NCBI RefSeq assembly: GCF_003259615.1
Contig: NZ_QLLR01000024.1
Span: 1-64,000 of the forward strand
Source: Pedobacter cryoconitis
Lineage (GTDB): Bacteria; Bacteroidota; Bacteroidia; Sphingobacteriales; Sphingobacteriaceae
Length of the DNA: 64,000 bases
Reading direction: 5' to 3'
The translations under genes were made by a program, and so were the position numbers. Of this stretch, positions 15,416 through 24,565 are shown one piece after another. The notes under the pieces were generated by a model. The model worked only from the letters and a program-made list of their open reading frames with translations, was not told where the DNA came from and ran no database searches. The first letter of the stretch is position 1, and the number at the start of each line of letters is the position of its first letter.

Positions 15416-16666
15416 TTAAAGCTTGCCAAACAGGTAATTAACACCAATCCGGTAGCGTTGCATATTAATACTGAAGTTACTATAATTAGTAATTGAAGAA
15501 GAAAAAGCATAACCTGCTGAGACTTCTATCTTTTTATTAAAGACTACACCAGCTGTGAAAGGCAATGAAAAATTGAATTTCTCCATATCAATCGCATTAT
15601 CTGCTCTTGTAGTTGCCCTTGTTATGGAATTATACTGGCTTGTTCTGTTATTGCTATAACTGGAAAAATTAACCCCAATCCCCGCGCCCACAAAAGCTTT
15701 CAAATGATTAGCATTATATATATTGTATATCAACTGTGGAAGAAAAGTAATAGTTACCTGATCAAAAGTATGTTGTGCATTTGACCCTGCATATTCATAG
15801 GAGTCTATAGAAGCCTCATTTTTACTCATCAACAGAGAAGATTCTAATCTGTAAATCAATTTCCCAATAGCTGGATTGGCTAAAATATCAATCCCCGCAG
15901 TTACTAAAGGGCTATACGAAGTTTTAATTACCGCACCCCGTTGTGCAAAAGCTATGTTTCCTTTATAGACCGCTTTAAACACATTTAAACCTGTTCCAGC
16001 GAAGAACCTTATAGCAGAAGTTTTAGGTTTGGCTAATTTTTGTTCATTAATTATAGCCACAATATTCATCAGTTCTTCTTCCTTATAAGGTAAAAATGCC
16101 AGACGCTTAAGTTCATCAGCAGTACCCGCATTCAATTTATTCATGACCAGTGATAACTGCCTGATATACCCGGTTTCCTTGATTACAATACTTTCCTGGC
16201 CAGACTTCATATACCGTTGTGAGCTCAATTCATAAGGCAATGGATCATCATTTCCCTGCAGATAAAACCTTCGTTTAATTCCATCAGTATAAGAATACAG
16301 GGTTACATTTTTACCTGTTTGCAAAACTTGTAAAAAGACAGTACTTTTTATTTTTGATTGATCAAGTCCCGCAGATAGCCTGTCCAGATCAATCTTACTC
16401 ATACTGATTTCCACCTCATGCCGCTGGTAGGATTCAAACCCGTCAACAGACCATGCAGAGGCACGATCAACGGTGAAAATTTGTGCATCTGTATCCAAAC
16501 CGACTTTAAAAGTAACCGAAGAAGGATTTTTTCTCCATTCTTTATAATCAACATATCCCCTTAGGGTGTCCTTTAAATCGTTAACAACATATCCTTTTTG
16601 AAAATTAGATTGAGCAGAGCATATAGCCGATGTGCCTAGTAAAAGACCGAGTAGAAAGCGTTTCAT
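15416..16666 (-). CDS. Outer-membrane beta-barrel protein, hypothetical
   Basis: About 416 aa from the ATG at 16666, which starts a good signal peptide (MKRFLLGLLLGTSAICSAQS); the longer 16717 start would put 17 extra hydrophobic residues in front. The N-terminal third resembles a soluble beta domain (GYVVNDLKDTLRGYVDY). The C-terminal ~190 residues are strands of a PorT-like barrel with alternating residues. Function unknown. It follows the TonB receptor by about 57 bases on the same strand and is probably co-transcribed. Confidence 0.75.
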   Translation of the reverse strand: MKRFLLGLLLGTSAICSAQSNFQKGYVVNDLKDTLRGYVDYKEWRKNPSSVTFKVGLDTDAQIFTVDRASAWSVDGFESYQRHEVEISMSKIDLDRLSAGLDQSKIKSTVFLQVLQTGKNVTLYSYTDGIKRRFYLQGNDDPLPYELSSQRYMKSGQESIVIKETGYIRQLSLVMNKLNAGTADELKRLAFLPYKEEELMNIVAIINEQKLAKPKTSAIRFFAGTGLNVFKAVYKGNIAFAQRGAVIKTSYSPLVTAGIDILANPAIGKLIYRLESSLLMSKNEASIDSYEYAGSNAQHTFDQVTITFLPQLIYNIYNANHLKAFVGAGIGVNFSSYSNNRTSQYNSITRATTRADNAIDMEKFNFSLPFTAGVVFNKKIEVSAGYAFSSSITNYSNFSINMQRYRIGVNYLFGKL

Positions 16667-16723
16667 GAATTGAGTTAAATATTGAATTAATAATAAAAAC
16701 CCCAAAGTTAAATACATTTAACA

Positions 16724-19195
16724 TTAAAACGAACAAATTATCTTTAACCCAATATTCCTTCCCATGCCCTGTATCCCTCTATATCCATTCGATGACTGCT
16801 CATTATATTCAAAATACTTAAGCCTGCTTAAATTAGATTGATAAGTCTCATTGAATAAATTGCTGACCTGTGCCTGAACCTGCAGCGTATGTTTTTTTGA
16901 ATAATTAATTGTTGCTCCGGCAGCTACATTAAAAAGTAAATAGGAAGAAGTAGCAGTTTCTGTATCATTCAATGCCAAATAACGGTTTTGCGCGCCATTA
17001 AACTCACCTTCTGCCCTAAAATTCATTGCTGGAACCAATTTGGAATTAAGTTTGAGATCCTGACTTATACTAGTCAATAACCTGACAGGTGGAATGAGCG
17101 GTAAATATTCCCCATCCGTTTTCTTATCTTTAAATATCGCTTTTCTATTAAATCCGTGGATCACAGCAAATGAATTATCAAATGAAAAGCCCTTCCAAGC
17201 TTCGGGATGAAGATTAAAAGTAGCTTCAAAACCATAAAGCTGTGCAGATGACTGCTGGTATTGGTAAGTCCTATCTCCCTGTGCACTGATAACCGGGTTT
17301 CCGGCAGCATCCAGCAACTGGCTCAAATAAATATAATTCTGAATATTATTATTGAAAACACTAAATGACATGGAGAAGTCTTTCAAGGTAATGTCAGCAC
17401 CAATATCTTCCTGTAAAGAGAACTCAGGCTTGAAATCACGATTTCCTAAATAAATGATATGTGCACCGGGGTCCAGCCCATTAGAAGCAAATTCCGTGAT
17501 ACTCGGCGCACGGTATCCTCTGGCAACATTTGCTTTCAAACTTACCTGATCACTCAGTTGATAAGTAGTTCCTAAACTTAACGAGATTCCACCAAAAGAC
17601 TTGTTAAAAGAAGGGAACTGCAAGTTTGCTTTTGGATCTTCAGCAGGCGAAACATGCTGACCAAAACCTGTTTGCGCATTGGTGGAAGTATAAAAATCAT
17701 TTGCCTTTAAATAGCGTAGATCAGACCTCACTCCGCCCCCAATTGTCCACCTCTCATATTTCCATTTGGCAAACAAGTAAGCCCCTGCGTCAAATAAACT
17801 GTAATCCGGAATCGGAAAATCAGTCGCATTTTTATTTAAATTGTTCTGGTACATTCCATTTATACCAAAAGTAAACTCAGTGTTTAATATTTTAGGGGTA
17901 TTGTATTTAACTCCATAATTTAAAGTATTTAACCTGACAAACATTCCTGCCTGTTCTGGCATAGTCGGATGATTATATTCCCTGCGAACATTTTGCTGGA
18001 AAGCTAACATCACATCAATATCCCCTTCACCAAGCGCATAGTGGTTATTGTTATAAATACGGTAGTGTTGAATATGCTGATGCAAGGGACTAAGCGTATA
18101 AGAATTTAACAACGCATCAGAAACAACCGGCCGGTTTTTAATATCGTCTAAATCTCCTTCATAAATCTGATGTGTAAATTTCCTGGTCAGGGAGTCGCGG
18201 CTGCCATCAGGTATCCCCTGAATGTTATCATAAAGAGTGAGGTTAAATGTTGAACTACCCCTGATGGTCTGATAGCGAACCGTACCGGAAGCATTCGTTT
18301 CCCTGAATCCTGTATTATAAACCCTTCCATCAATAGCATTACTGTAATTTTTAGCGATCCGATAAGAACCCCTCAATGCAAAAGACCAATGATTTTTCGA
18401 ATAAAATAATCCTATCCCATTTCCAATCAAACCATTATTACTCTGATATTCAGATAAGGCCTTACCATGTAAAAGACCATCATCAATTCCCGGCATAGCA
18501 GACATCAGGCTGACCACACCAGCAAGTGCATCACTACCGTACATTAAACTTGCAGGGCCTTTAATGACCTCAGAACGCTCAATATTGTAAGCATCAACCT
18601 CAATACCGTGTTCATCCCCCCACTGTTGACCTTCCTGGCGAATTCCGTCATACAAAGTTAATACCCTGTTATAGCCAAGTCCCCTGATAAAAGGTTTTGA
18701 AATATTAGGCCCTGTTTTAACTGCATTAAGCCCCGGAACATTTCTCACCAATACATCTATAATATTACTCTCTGAAGATTGTTCAATTTTCTTTTTAGAA
18801 ACCGACACGATAGGAACAGGATTTTCTTTTACAAGTGTTGCTCTGGAAACACCAGTCACCACAACCTCACTCAGTGCATCTGACTTCGTGTCCAATAATA
18901 TTTCATAATACTTTTTATTGGTATCAATTGATATTGAATCTGGCTTGTATCCCAGGTAAGAGATTAAAATTTTTCTATTCTTCATTTGCTGAGGAACAGC
19001 TAATTTGAATTTCCCATATTTATCAGCAACAGCAGATCTTTTAGAATTCTTGAGTTTTATAGTACTTCCGCCGATAGCTTCATTGCTATTTACATCTTTA
19101 ATCACGCCCGAAATTTCTATGTCCTGTGCCATCCCCCGGACAGAAAACAGCAGAAACAAAATGAGCATCAATCGTTTAAATATTAGTTTTAGCAT
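16724..19195 (-). CDS. TonB-dependent receptor with carboxypeptidase-regulatory N-terminal domain
   Basis: About 823 aa. A signal peptide ends at GMAQ, then a CarboxypepD_reg-like domain (residues ~30-110), a TonB-box-like SEVVVTGVSRAT, the plug (NVPGLNAVKTG, then IRGLGYNRVLTLYDGIRQ) and the 22-strand barrel ending with C-terminal Phe. It lacks SusC-type features and is most like a metal or metal-chelate importer. The ATG at 19195 is preferred to the GTG at 19201. A perfect 20-bp palindrome at its promoter (19222-19241) suggests control by a metalloregulator. Substrate unknown. Confidence 0.9.
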   Translation of the reverse strand: MLKLIFKRLMLILFLLFSVRGMAQDIEISGVIKDVNSNEAIGGSTIKLKNSKRSAVADKYGKFKLAVPQQMKNRKILISYLGYKPDSISIDTNKKYYEILLDTKSDALSEVVVTGVSRATLVKENPVPIVSVSKKKIEQSSESNIIDVLVRNVPGLNAVKTGPNISKPFIRGLGYNRVLTLYDGIRQEGQQWGDEHGIEVDAYNIERSEVIKGPASLMYGSDALAGVVSLMSAMPGIDDGLLHGKALSEYQSNNGLIGNGIGLFYSKNHWSFALRGSYRIAKNYSNAIDGRVYNTGFRETNASGTVRYQTIRGSSTFNLTLYDNIQGIPDGSRDSLTRKFTHQIYEGDLDDIKNRPVVSDALLNSYTLSPLHQHIQHYRIYNNNHYALGEGDIDVMLAFQQNVRREYNHPTMPEQAGMFVRLNTLNYGVKYNTPKILNTEFTFGINGMYQNNLNKNATDFPIPDYSLFDAGAYLFAKWKYERWTIGGGVRSDLRYLKANDFYTSTNAQTGFGQHVSPAEDPKANLQFPSFNKSFGGISLSLGTTYQLSDQVSLKANVARGYRAPSITEFASNGLDPGAHIIYLGNRDFKPEFSLQEDIGADITLKDFSMSFSVFNNNIQNYIYLSQLLDAAGNPVISAQGDRTYQYQQSSAQLYGFEATFNLHPEAWKGFSFDNSFAVIHGFNRKAIFKDKKTDGEYLPLIPPVRLLTSISQDLKLNSKLVPAMNFRAEGEFNGAQNRYLALNDTETATSSYLLFNVAAGATINYSKKHTLQVQAQVSNLFNETYQSNLSRLKYFEYNEQSSNGYRGIQGMGRNIGLKIICSF

Positions 19196-19220
19196 AATCA
19201 CAATGTATTTTTAGTTTCGA

Positions 19221-19241
19221 CAAATCTAATAAATTAGATTT
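19221..19241 (-). promoter_or_regulatory. Palindromic putative operator over the TonB receptor promoter
   Basis: AAATCTAAT-AA-ATTAGATTT (19222-19241) is a perfect palindrome. A minus-strand -7 element TAGATTTG (19221-19228) is embedded in its left arm, about 26 bases from the start codon, so a bound dimer would block transcription. The arm resembles operators of Fur/DtxR-type metal repressors, but the regulator is not identified. Confidence 0.6.
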
Positions 19242-19394
19242 AACTAATTTTAATTATTATGTATTTCTAAAAATAAAACATAAGGAAGCTAATTCTCACT
19301 AAAACTCCGGATAACGGCTATAATCGTGTCGGGTTCATTTTATTTTGCCCAAAATCCCCTCTGCTCCATAAAAATTTTATAATTTCGCAGTGAA

Positions 19395-21236
19395 ATGGAA
19401 AATTTTATTGTCTCGGCCCGTAAGTATCGTCCAGCAACGTTTGAAACCGTTGTAGGGCAAAACCACATTACCGGGACTTTAAAAAATGCGATTAAAAATA
19501 ATCAGCTGGCCCAGGCATTCCTTTTTTGCGGACCAAGAGGAGTAGGTAAAACAACTTGTGCAAGGATACTTGCCAAAACAATTAACTGTACTAATTTAAC
19601 CAGTGAAGTTGAGGCTTGCGGAACCTGCGAATCATGTGTTTCATTTCAAACCGGTCATTCTTTCAACTTTCATGAACTGGATGCTGCATCTAATAATTCA
19701 GTAGACGATATACGCAGCCTGATCGAACAGGTTCGTATCCCGCCACAGGCTGGTAAATACAAAATTTATATTATTGATGAGGTACATATGCTTTCTGCAA
19801 ATGCGTTTAACGCGTTTCTGAAAACATTGGAAGAACCGCCATCGTATGCCATATTTATATTGGCGACAACTGAAAAGCATAAAATCTTACCAACTATCCT
19901 CTCCCGTTGTCAGATTTTTGACTTTAACAGGATCCAGGTAGATGACATTTCGAGTCACCTGAATAAAATTGCTATCCGTGAACAAATTACTGTAGAAGCA
20001 GATGGGCTGCATATTATTGCCCAAAAAGCTGACGGTGGTTTGCGTGATGCACTTTCTATGTTTGACCAGATTGTAAGTTATACCAATAAAAACCTGACTT
20101 ATAAAGCTGTAATCGATAATCTGAATATTCTGGATTACGATTACTATTTCAAGCTAACACAGTATCTTAACAATGCAGACGTAAGTTTGGCACTGGTATT
20201 ATTCGATGAAATTCTGAACAACGGTTTTGACGGAAATAATTTCATCAATGGTCTGGCAAGTCACCTGCGGAATTTATTGGTTAGTAAAGACCCGCAAACA
20301 GTAAAGCTACTGGAAGTCAGCGAAAATATTAAACAGAAATATATCACACAAAGCCAGCAAATACAGGTATCGTTTATTCTTACAGCGCTTAACCTGGCTA
20401 ACCAGTGTGATCTTACCTATAAAAACAGCAAGAATCAGCGGCTGCAAGTTGAACTGGCACTCATCAAGATGTGTCATATTCCTTCAGTCCTGCAACTCGC
20501 ACAACTACCCCATACAGCATCTACAACAGCAACTGACACAGAGCAGACTAAAAAAAAAACTGATGTAAAAACTGTACCTGTAGTGAATGTGGAAAGGCCT
20601 GAGCCTCTGCCACCTCCCGCAGGAATGACCACTAAACCTATAGAAACGCCCGCTAAGGCTATTCCATCAATACCACAGGCCGCACCAGCTGAGGCCAGCC
20701 GCGCGTCAGTAACTCCTAATCTGAATTCTGTCAATAAGATTGCGCTAAAGCCGAACCCATTAGGAAATATGGCCGGAGGAACACTGATTCCATCCCTTAC
20801 AGCATTAACTAATGCAGAAGGCGGTATAGTGAGCGATGAACCAAAATTTGTATTCGGTGAAGAGAAGGAACCATTTACCCATGAGGAATTGATGGTACTC
20901 TGGAAAGAGTATATACAAAAGATTAAAGAAGAAAATAAAATCAACTTTTATACCATCCTGACTACAAATGATCCGGAGCTAACCAGCCCTGAACAAATCA
21001 CAGTATGTATTACTAACCTTGCACAGGAAAGTATTCTTCAGAATGAACTGGTCGAATTTCTGAATTTCCTGAGAACAAGGTTAAAGAATTACAGTGTAGG
21101 AATCGTTACTAAAAGAGTAGAAAATAAGATTGAAAACCGATTGTATACCAGCATTGAAAAATACCATTACCTTTTAGAAAAGAATCCTAAACTGGAAGAC
21201 ATGCGTAAACGCCTTAATCTGGATCTGTTACCTTAA
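19395..21236 (+). CDS. dnaX: DNA polymerase III subunit gamma/tau
   Basis: 613 aa. AAA+ clamp-loader ATPase with Walker A GPRGVGKTT (residues ~45-53), zinc-module cysteines CGTCESC, Walker B DEVHML and sensor SRCQIF. Domain III runs to ~360. A Pro/Ala/Thr-rich linker follows (~380-490), then a C-terminal tau-like domain starting near FTHEELMVLWKEY. It is essential for loading the sliding clamp. The stop overlaps the convergent gene at 21228 by 9 bases. I see no A-rich slippery site resolving to a short gamma product, though a run of nine As at 20550-20558 is worth noting. Confidence 0.95.
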   Translation: MENFIVSARKYRPATFETVVGQNHITGTLKNAIKNNQLAQAFLFCGPRGVGKTTCARILAKTINCTNLTSEVEACGTCESCVSFQTGHSFNFHELDAASNNSVDDIRSLIEQVRIPPQAGKYKIYIIDEVHMLSANAFNAFLKTLEEPPSYAIFILATTEKHKILPTILSRCQIFDFNRIQVDDISSHLNKIAIREQITVEADGLHIIAQKADGGLRDALSMFDQIVSYTNKNLTYKAVIDNLNILDYDYYFKLTQYLNNADVSLALVLFDEILNNGFDGNNFINGLASHLRNLLVSKDPQTVKLLEVSENIKQKYITQSQQIQVSFILTALNLANQCDLTYKNSKNQRLQVELALIKMCHIPSVLQLAQLPHTASTTATDTEQTKKKTDVKTVPVVNVERPEPLPPPAGMTTKPIETPAKAIPSIPQAAPAEASRASVTPNLNSVNKIALKPNPLGNMAGGTLIPSLTALTNAEGGIVSDEPKFVFGEEKEPFTHEELMVLWKEYIQKIKEENKINFYTILTTNDPELTSPEQITVCITNLAQESILQNELVEFLNFLRTRLKNYSVGIVTKRVENKIENRLYTSIEKYHYLLEKNPKLEDMRKRLNLDLLP

Positions 21237-21653
21237 TTTAGGCTCATCATTTTTCGGGTATCCTTCTTCATCCAGATCTGTACGTTCATCTTCTGCTGTT
21301 CTGGCTAAAAATTCATCTTCAGGATTGACTTCTACAATATTTCCGTGATCAATGTGCATTCCCTGGTTATCCAGCTCAGCTTTTCTCTTTTCTGCCCATG
21401 TTGCGTATTCATCCCCTACGTAAGGATTGGCTTCATCATAATCTGAATTTTCATCACCGCCATTCTCTGCTGTAGTATCATATGGAAGCGGATGATCATA
21501 GTCCTTATCCGGCCCCTTTACATCAAGCTCGTAACTATTTTTCTCTTTGTCAAAAGATAACTGGTTAAAATCTTTTGTCTCTCCTAAGTCAGAATCATGA
21601 AGTTTGTCTCCAGATCCTTTACCTTCACCTGCATTATTTGCGTCTGTAACCAT
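21228..21653 (-). CDS. Acidic, probably disordered hypothetical protein
   Basis: 141 aa, very rich in Asp, Glu, Asn and Gly, with almost no hydrophobic core and no signal peptide. A recognisable middle is DEANPYVGDEYATWAEKRK. I recall similar short acidic proteins in Sphingobacteriaceae but no function. It is transcribed toward dnaX and overlaps its last 9 bases; it is divergent from icd. Confidence 0.6.
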   Translation of the reverse strand: MVTDANNAGEGKGSGDKLHDSDLGETKDFNQLSFDKEKNSYELDVKGPDKDYDHPLPYDTTAENGGDENSDYDEANPYVGDEYATWAEKRKAELDNQGMHIDHGNIVEVNPEDEFLARTAEDERTDLDEEGYPKNDEPKLR

Positions 21654-21742
21654 AGCTTAATGTTTTATGTCAATATAACGTTACTTAATCTTCATTTGTT
21701 TTGGTAATTTACGCGAAAATGAGGCTATAAACTCAAAATTTA

Positions 21743-21750
21743 TATCTTTG
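21743..21750 (+). promoter_or_regulatory. -7 element of icd (TATCTTTG)
   Basis: Exact TAnnTTTG match 32 bases before the icd start, giving a leader of about 25 bases. No TTTG at 19-21 bases upstream is evident. Confidence 0.55.
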
Positions 21751-21782
21751 TTTTTTTATAAAGTTAAAATTGAAACCATAAT

Positions 21783-23018
21783 ATGTCTGTACAAAAAATT
21801 AAAGTAGACCAGCCAGTTGTAGAGTTAGATGGTGATGAGATGACCCGTATCATCTGGAAATTCATTAAGGATAAACTGATTTTACCTTATCTTGATCTTG
21901 ATATTAAATATTATGATCTTGGTATAGAATACCGTGATGAGACTAATGATCAGGTGACTATTGATTCAGCTGAAGCCATTAAAAAATACGGTGTAGGTAT
22001 TAAATGTGCTACCATTACTCCTGATGAAGACCGCGTAAAAGAATTTAATTTAAAACAAATGTGGAAATCACCAAACGGGACCATCCGTAATATCTTAGAT
22101 GGTACTGTTTTCCGTGAGCCAATTGTGATGAGCAATGTTCCTCGTTTAGTGCCAAACTGGACTGCTCCGATCTGTATCGGCCGTCATGCTTTTGGTGACC
22201 AATACCGTGCTACTGATTTAGTAACTAAAGGAAAAGGTAAATTAACCCTGACATTCACTCCAGAAGACGGTGGTGAAGTTCAGTCATTTGATGTTTATAA
22301 CTTCCAGGGTGATGGTGTTGCTTTAGCAATGTATAACACTGATGAGAGTATCCGTGGTTTTGCACATGCTTGTTTCAACCAGGCATTAATCAAAAAATGG
22401 CCTTTATACTTATCTACAAAAAATACTATTCTTAAAAAATATGATGGTCGTTTCAAAGATATCTTCCAGGAGATTTATGAAAATGACTTCTTAGCTAAAT
22501 TTAAAGAAGCAGGTATTACTTATGAGCACCGTTTGATCGATGACATGGTAGCTTCTGCCTTAAAATGGAATGGTAACTTTGTTTGGGCTTGTAAAAACTA
22601 TGACGGAGACGTTCAATCAGATACAGTTGCACAAGGATTTGGTTCATTAGGTTTAATGACATCAGTATTAGTTACACCAGATGGAAAAACTATGGAAGCT
22701 GAAGCTGCGCATGGTACAGTGACCCGTCACTACCGTGATCACCAGGCTGGCAAACCAACTTCTACAAATCCTATTGCTTCTATCTTTGCATGGACAAGAG
22801 GTTTGGAATTCCGTGGTGTGTTAGATAACAACCAACCATTAATCAACTTCTGTCACGCTTTAGAGCAGGTTTGTATTGAAACTGTTGAAAGTGGAAAAAT
22901 GACTAAAGATTTAGCTGTTTGTATCCATGGTAACAAAGTAGAACATGGTAAACACTACTTATACACTGAAGAATTCTTAGCTGCGATTGATGAAAACTTA
23001 CAATCGAAACTAGCTTAA
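21783..23018 (+). CDS. icd: NADP-dependent isocitrate dehydrogenase (eukaryotic type)
   Basis: 411 aa, the homodimeric IDH subfamily II shared with eukaryotic IDH1/2. It converts isocitrate to 2-oxoglutarate in the TCA cycle. Visible motifs are [13 protein letters not shown] at the start, the substrate-binding KSPNGTIRN, the metal-binding [12 protein letters not shown] and the NADP region [18 protein letters not shown]. Single gene with its own promoter element and terminator. Confidence 0.97.
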   Translation: MSVQKIKVDQPVVELDGDEMTRIIWKFIKDKLILPYLDLDIKYYDLGIEYRDETNDQVTIDSAEAIKKYGVGIKCATITPDEDRVKEFNLKQMWKSPNGTIRNILDGTVFREPIVMSNVPRLVPNWTAPICIGRHAFGDQYRATDLVTKGKGKLTLTFTPEDGGEVQSFDVYNFQGDGVALAMYNTDESIRGFAHACFNQALIKKWPLYLSTKNTILKKYDGRFKDIFQEIYENDFLAKFKEAGITYEHRLIDDMVASALKWNGNFVWACKNYDGDVQSDTVAQGFGSLGLMTSVLVTPDGKTMEAEAAHGTVTRHYRDHQAGKPTSTNPIASIFAWTRGLEFRGVLDNNQPLINFCHALEQVCIETVESGKMTKDLAVCIHGNKVEHGKHYLYTEEFLAAIDENLQSKLA

Positions 23019-23046
23019 TTACTGAGGTAGTCTAATTTTTATTTTA

Positions 23047-23080
23047 AAAGTCCTGTTCTTAATTGAGCAGGACTTTTTTT
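23047..23080 (+). terminator. Intrinsic terminator of icd
   Basis: AAAGTCCTGTTC pairs with GAGCAGGACTTT (one G-T) around TTAATT and is followed by seven Ts. Confidence 0.93.
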
Positions 23081-23135
23081 GTTAAACCACCTTATAGCTA
23101 AAACAATTTTAATAACTAAATTCACAAACGGCATT

Positions 23136-23203
23136 GAAATATATATATTTCATGAAACATCCTTTCAATTAACTTGTTAACAAAATAGCTTTAGCAAGCT
23201 ATT
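23136..23203. promoter_or_regulatory. Two inverted repeats upstream of the sugar dehydrogenase
   Basis: GAAATATATATATTTC (23136-23151) is a 16-bp palindrome. AATAGCTT-TAGC-AAGCTATT (23184-23203) has perfect 8-bp arms. Both lie 45-110 bases before the gene at 23249, where no TAnnTTTG is visible. They are plausible operators; no regulator is known. Confidence 0.45.
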
Positions 23204-23248
23204 GCGTAGCATTAAATTAAATATATACAACCTAAAAACCATATTCTA

Positions 23249-24565
23249 ATGAAAAGATACCTTCTTCTGCTGAGTACCATACCCTTCATGGTTTCTTGTA
23301 ATTCACAAACAAAAAAGAATACAACCAAGACAGATACCACAGGTAGTGATACGACTAAAAATGCGTTGAATTTGCCAGTACCAGACACTGGCGCTTCAAA
23401 AACCAAATTCAGTAAAGTAATAGGCTGGCCGGCCGATAAAACACCAGTAGCACCAGCAGGATTTACAGTTACCAGGTTTGCAGGAAATATTAAAAGCCCA
23501 AGAAACATCTATATTGCTCCTAATGGTGACATACTGGTTGTACTCTCCAATTCCGAGCGCAATACCAAAGAGAAAATAGCTAATGTACTAAGCGGCAAAG
23601 ATAAAGCAGAAGTAAGTGGATCAAGTGCAAACACAGTACTCCTGTTCAGAGACACCAATAAAGATGGTAAATATGATTTACAAACCACGTTTTTATCCGG
23701 ACTTGATCAACCTTACGGAGTATTGATTATTGGTAATTCATTTTACGTAGCCAATACTGATGGCTTATATGTCTACCCTTATCAAACAGGTGATACTAAA
23801 ATCACTGCTAAAGGTAAAAAGATTGTGGAGCTGCCTGCTGGTGGATATAACAACCACTGGACAAGAAACCTGATTACCAATGCCGATCATTCTAAAATTT
23901 ATATTACCGTAGGATCTGGAAGTAATGCAGGAGAGAATGGAATGGAGCATGAAGTACGCCGCGCTAACATCCTGGAAGTTAACCCGGACGGAACAGGTGA
24001 AAAAATATATGCTGCAGGATTAAGAAATCCTGTAGGCGTAGCCTGGGCCCCCGTTACCAATGCTTTATGGACTGCAGTAAATGAACGTGATGGTCTGGGG
24101 GATGACCTTGTACCTGATTATATCACCAGTGTTAAACCAGGAGGATTTTACGGCTGGCCGTACTCCTACTACGGTCAAAACGAAGATCCAAGATTAAAAG
24201 GCCAGCATCCTGAACTGGTTAAGTCTGCTCTTGTTCCTGATTTAGCAGTCGGATCACATACCGCATCTTTAGGTCTGACATTTTATACGGATAAAAAGTT
24301 TCCTGAAAAATATCAGAACGGAGCTTTCATTGGTCAGCATGGCTCATGGAACAGATCAGTATTAGCCGGTTACAAAGTCGCTTTTGTTCCTTTTAAAAAT
24401 GGAAAACCAGCTGGAAAATTAGAAGACTTTCTAACAGGTTTCATTGCAGACGAAGCAAAAGGTGAAGTTTATGGTCGTCCTGTTGGTGTTGCTGTTGCAA
24501 ATGATGGTGCACTACTGGTTGCAGATGATGTGAGTGGTGTAGTTTGGAGAGTTGCAGCCAAATAG
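23249..24565 (+). CDS. Sorbosone/aldose dehydrogenase, PQQ-type beta-propeller lipoprotein
   Basis: 438 aa. Lipobox SFMVSC-like start (Cys about 16, in MVSCNSQ) indicates an exported lipoprotein. Residues ~65-435 form a six-bladed propeller of the soluble glucose/sorbosone dehydrogenase superfamily, with GLDQPYGV, NNHWTRN, GLRNPVGVAW, GSHTASLGL, GQHGSWNRS and GRPVGVAVANDG. Members use pyrroloquinoline quinone to oxidise sugars in the periplasm. Its stop codon ends one base before the ATG of a PqqU-like receptor. No PQQ synthesis genes are in the window, suggesting reliance on imported cofactor. Confidence 0.85.
   Translation: MKRYLLLLSTIPFMVSCNSQTKKNTTKTDTTGSDTTKNALNLPVPDTGASKTKFSKVIGWPADKTPVAPAGFTVTRFAGNIKSPRNIYIAPNGDILVVLSNSERNTKEKIANVLSGKDKAEVSGSSANTVLLFRDTNKDGKYDLQTTFLSGLDQPYGVLIIGNSFYVANTDGLYVYPYQTGDTKITAKGKKIVELPAGGYNNHWTRNLITNADHSKIYITVGSGSNAGENGMEHEVRRANILEVNPDGTGEKIYAAGLRNPVGVAWAPVTNALWTAVNERDGLGDDLVPDYITSVKPGGFYGWPYSYYGQNEDPRLKGQHPELVKSALVPDLAVGSHTASLGLTFYTDKKFPEKYQNGAFIGQHGSWNRSVLAGYKVAFVPFKNGKPAGKLEDFLTGFIADEAKGEVYGRPVGVAVANDGALLVADDVSGVVWRVAAK

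Noticed and set aside
20550-20558. Programmed frameshift giving a short DnaX gamma product
   Set aside because: The nine-A run is suggestive, but no hairpin or early stop arrangement was confirmed by reading; left as a note in the dnaX entry.
20474-20944. 156-residue minus-strand open frame inside dnaX
   Set aside because: It is antisense to the Pro/Ala-rich linker of gamma/tau, whose composition keeps the opposite frame open.
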